Shown here: piece by piece, positions 34,460 to 34,776 of the stretch
How the letters are laid out: each line of letters starts with the position of its first letter
Position numbering within the stretch: the first letter of the stretch is position 1
Assembly: GCA_913009685.1 (NCBI GenBank)
Contig: CAJVXP010000025.1
Span: forward strand, 1-34,776
DNA from: an uncultured Bacteroidota bacterium
Lineage (GTDB): Bacteria; Bacteroidota; Bacteroidia; Bacteroidales; F082
Direction: 5' to 3'
Length of the DNA stretch: 34,776 nucleotides
The notes under the pieces: generated by a model
What the model saw: only the letters and a program-made list of their open reading frames with translations
Databases searched by the model: none
Told to the model about the DNA's origin: nothing
Made by a program: the position numbers and the translations under genes

Positions 34460-34776
34460 ATAATTGCGCTGTTTTATAAAAACATGATTTTTTACCCGAA
34501 TAAAAGTATGTAAAGTCTGTAACTGATTGCAAAAGCTTCTATTTTGCGAGCCACGCCAAAGCGTGGTGAAGCAATCTCACTCATGTTACCCTGCTTTCGA
34601 TACGTTTCTAATTTTAGGGGACTTCTAATAATTGGTATTGTTCATCTCATTCAATACTCCGGTAAGTTTTTGAAATCGACTATTACACGAAACATAACGT
34701 ACTGATATAGAATAAATTAACCATTTCGCATCTCATTAGTTAATAAGCTCGTTTTCAGGTTGTTATAAAAACTTAC
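34460..34776. other. Intergenic region at the right end of the window
   Basis: No gene supported on either strand. The only clear structure is the hairpin CCACGC-CAAA-GCGTGG (34551-34566) within TTTTGCGAG...GTGAAGCAATCTC, which resembles the widespread GCGAG...GAAGCAATCTC class of short dispersed palindromes (from memory). Confidence 0.4.

Overview
The window looks like a chromosomal contig end from a member of the Bacteroidota, probably an anaerobic Bacteroidales/Marinilabiliales-type organism. The signs are a TonB receptor with a carboxypeptidase-regulatory-like N-terminal domain, paired SurA-type isomerase genes behind guaB, a POTRA/Omp85-like barrel protein, an AT-leaning genome with few Shine-Dalgarno sites, and repeated TAnnTTTG (-7) promoter boxes just upstream of start codons. 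The first 171 bases are not genomic: 106-171 is a complete Illumina TruSeq-type P7/index adapter, and 1-105 reads like sequencer read-through beyond it.

Layout. 172-936 is the 3' part of a Met-rich Spy/CpxP-like gene, then a terminator. 1179-3494 (+) holds an SLC45/GPH-like sugar transporter and an alpha/beta hydrolase. 3478-9362 (-) is an operon of guaB followed by three envelope-folding genes (two parvulin isomerases around a lipoprotein). 9835-10296 (-) is a small lipoprotein of unknown function. 10970-13459 (+) is priA. 13490-20169 (-) is a six-gene operon homologous to the membrane-bound hydrogenase/complex I family (HyfC-E-F-G-I-B-like). 20461-23304 (-) is nikR followed by a TonB-dependent receptor. 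ftsB (-) and a nickel/cobalt ECF transporter (+, CbiM-N-Q fusion plus CbiO) diverge from 24.05-24.26 kb. A remnant of hypC sits between cbiO and a large TPR gene. An intergenic region with a MITE-like element follows, then a CBS protein/Omp85-like pair, tRNA-Leu, tRNA-Gly and mutS.

The most interesting system is the six-gene hydrogenase-like operon. The three antiporter-like subunits and the NuoH-like subunit keep their membrane carboxylates and lysines. The small (NuoB-like) subunit contains no cysteine at all, and the large subunit has lost three of the four Ni-Fe ligands, so neither a proximal Fe-S cluster nor a Ni-Fe centre can form in the usual way. This is an Ehr-type (energy-converting hydrogenase-related) complex in an extreme, apparently redox-dead form that may still move ions. 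Its start codon lies in a perfect 11-bp inverted repeat in the leader.

Next to it is a coherent nickel acquisition module (NikR regulator, TonB receptor, fused CbiMNQ, CbiO) and the C-terminal half of hypC, a Ni-Fe hydrogenase maturation gene. The locus therefore combines nickel uptake, a dead maturation gene and a nickel-free hydrogenase relative, which suggests past loss or relocation of a true hydrogenase.
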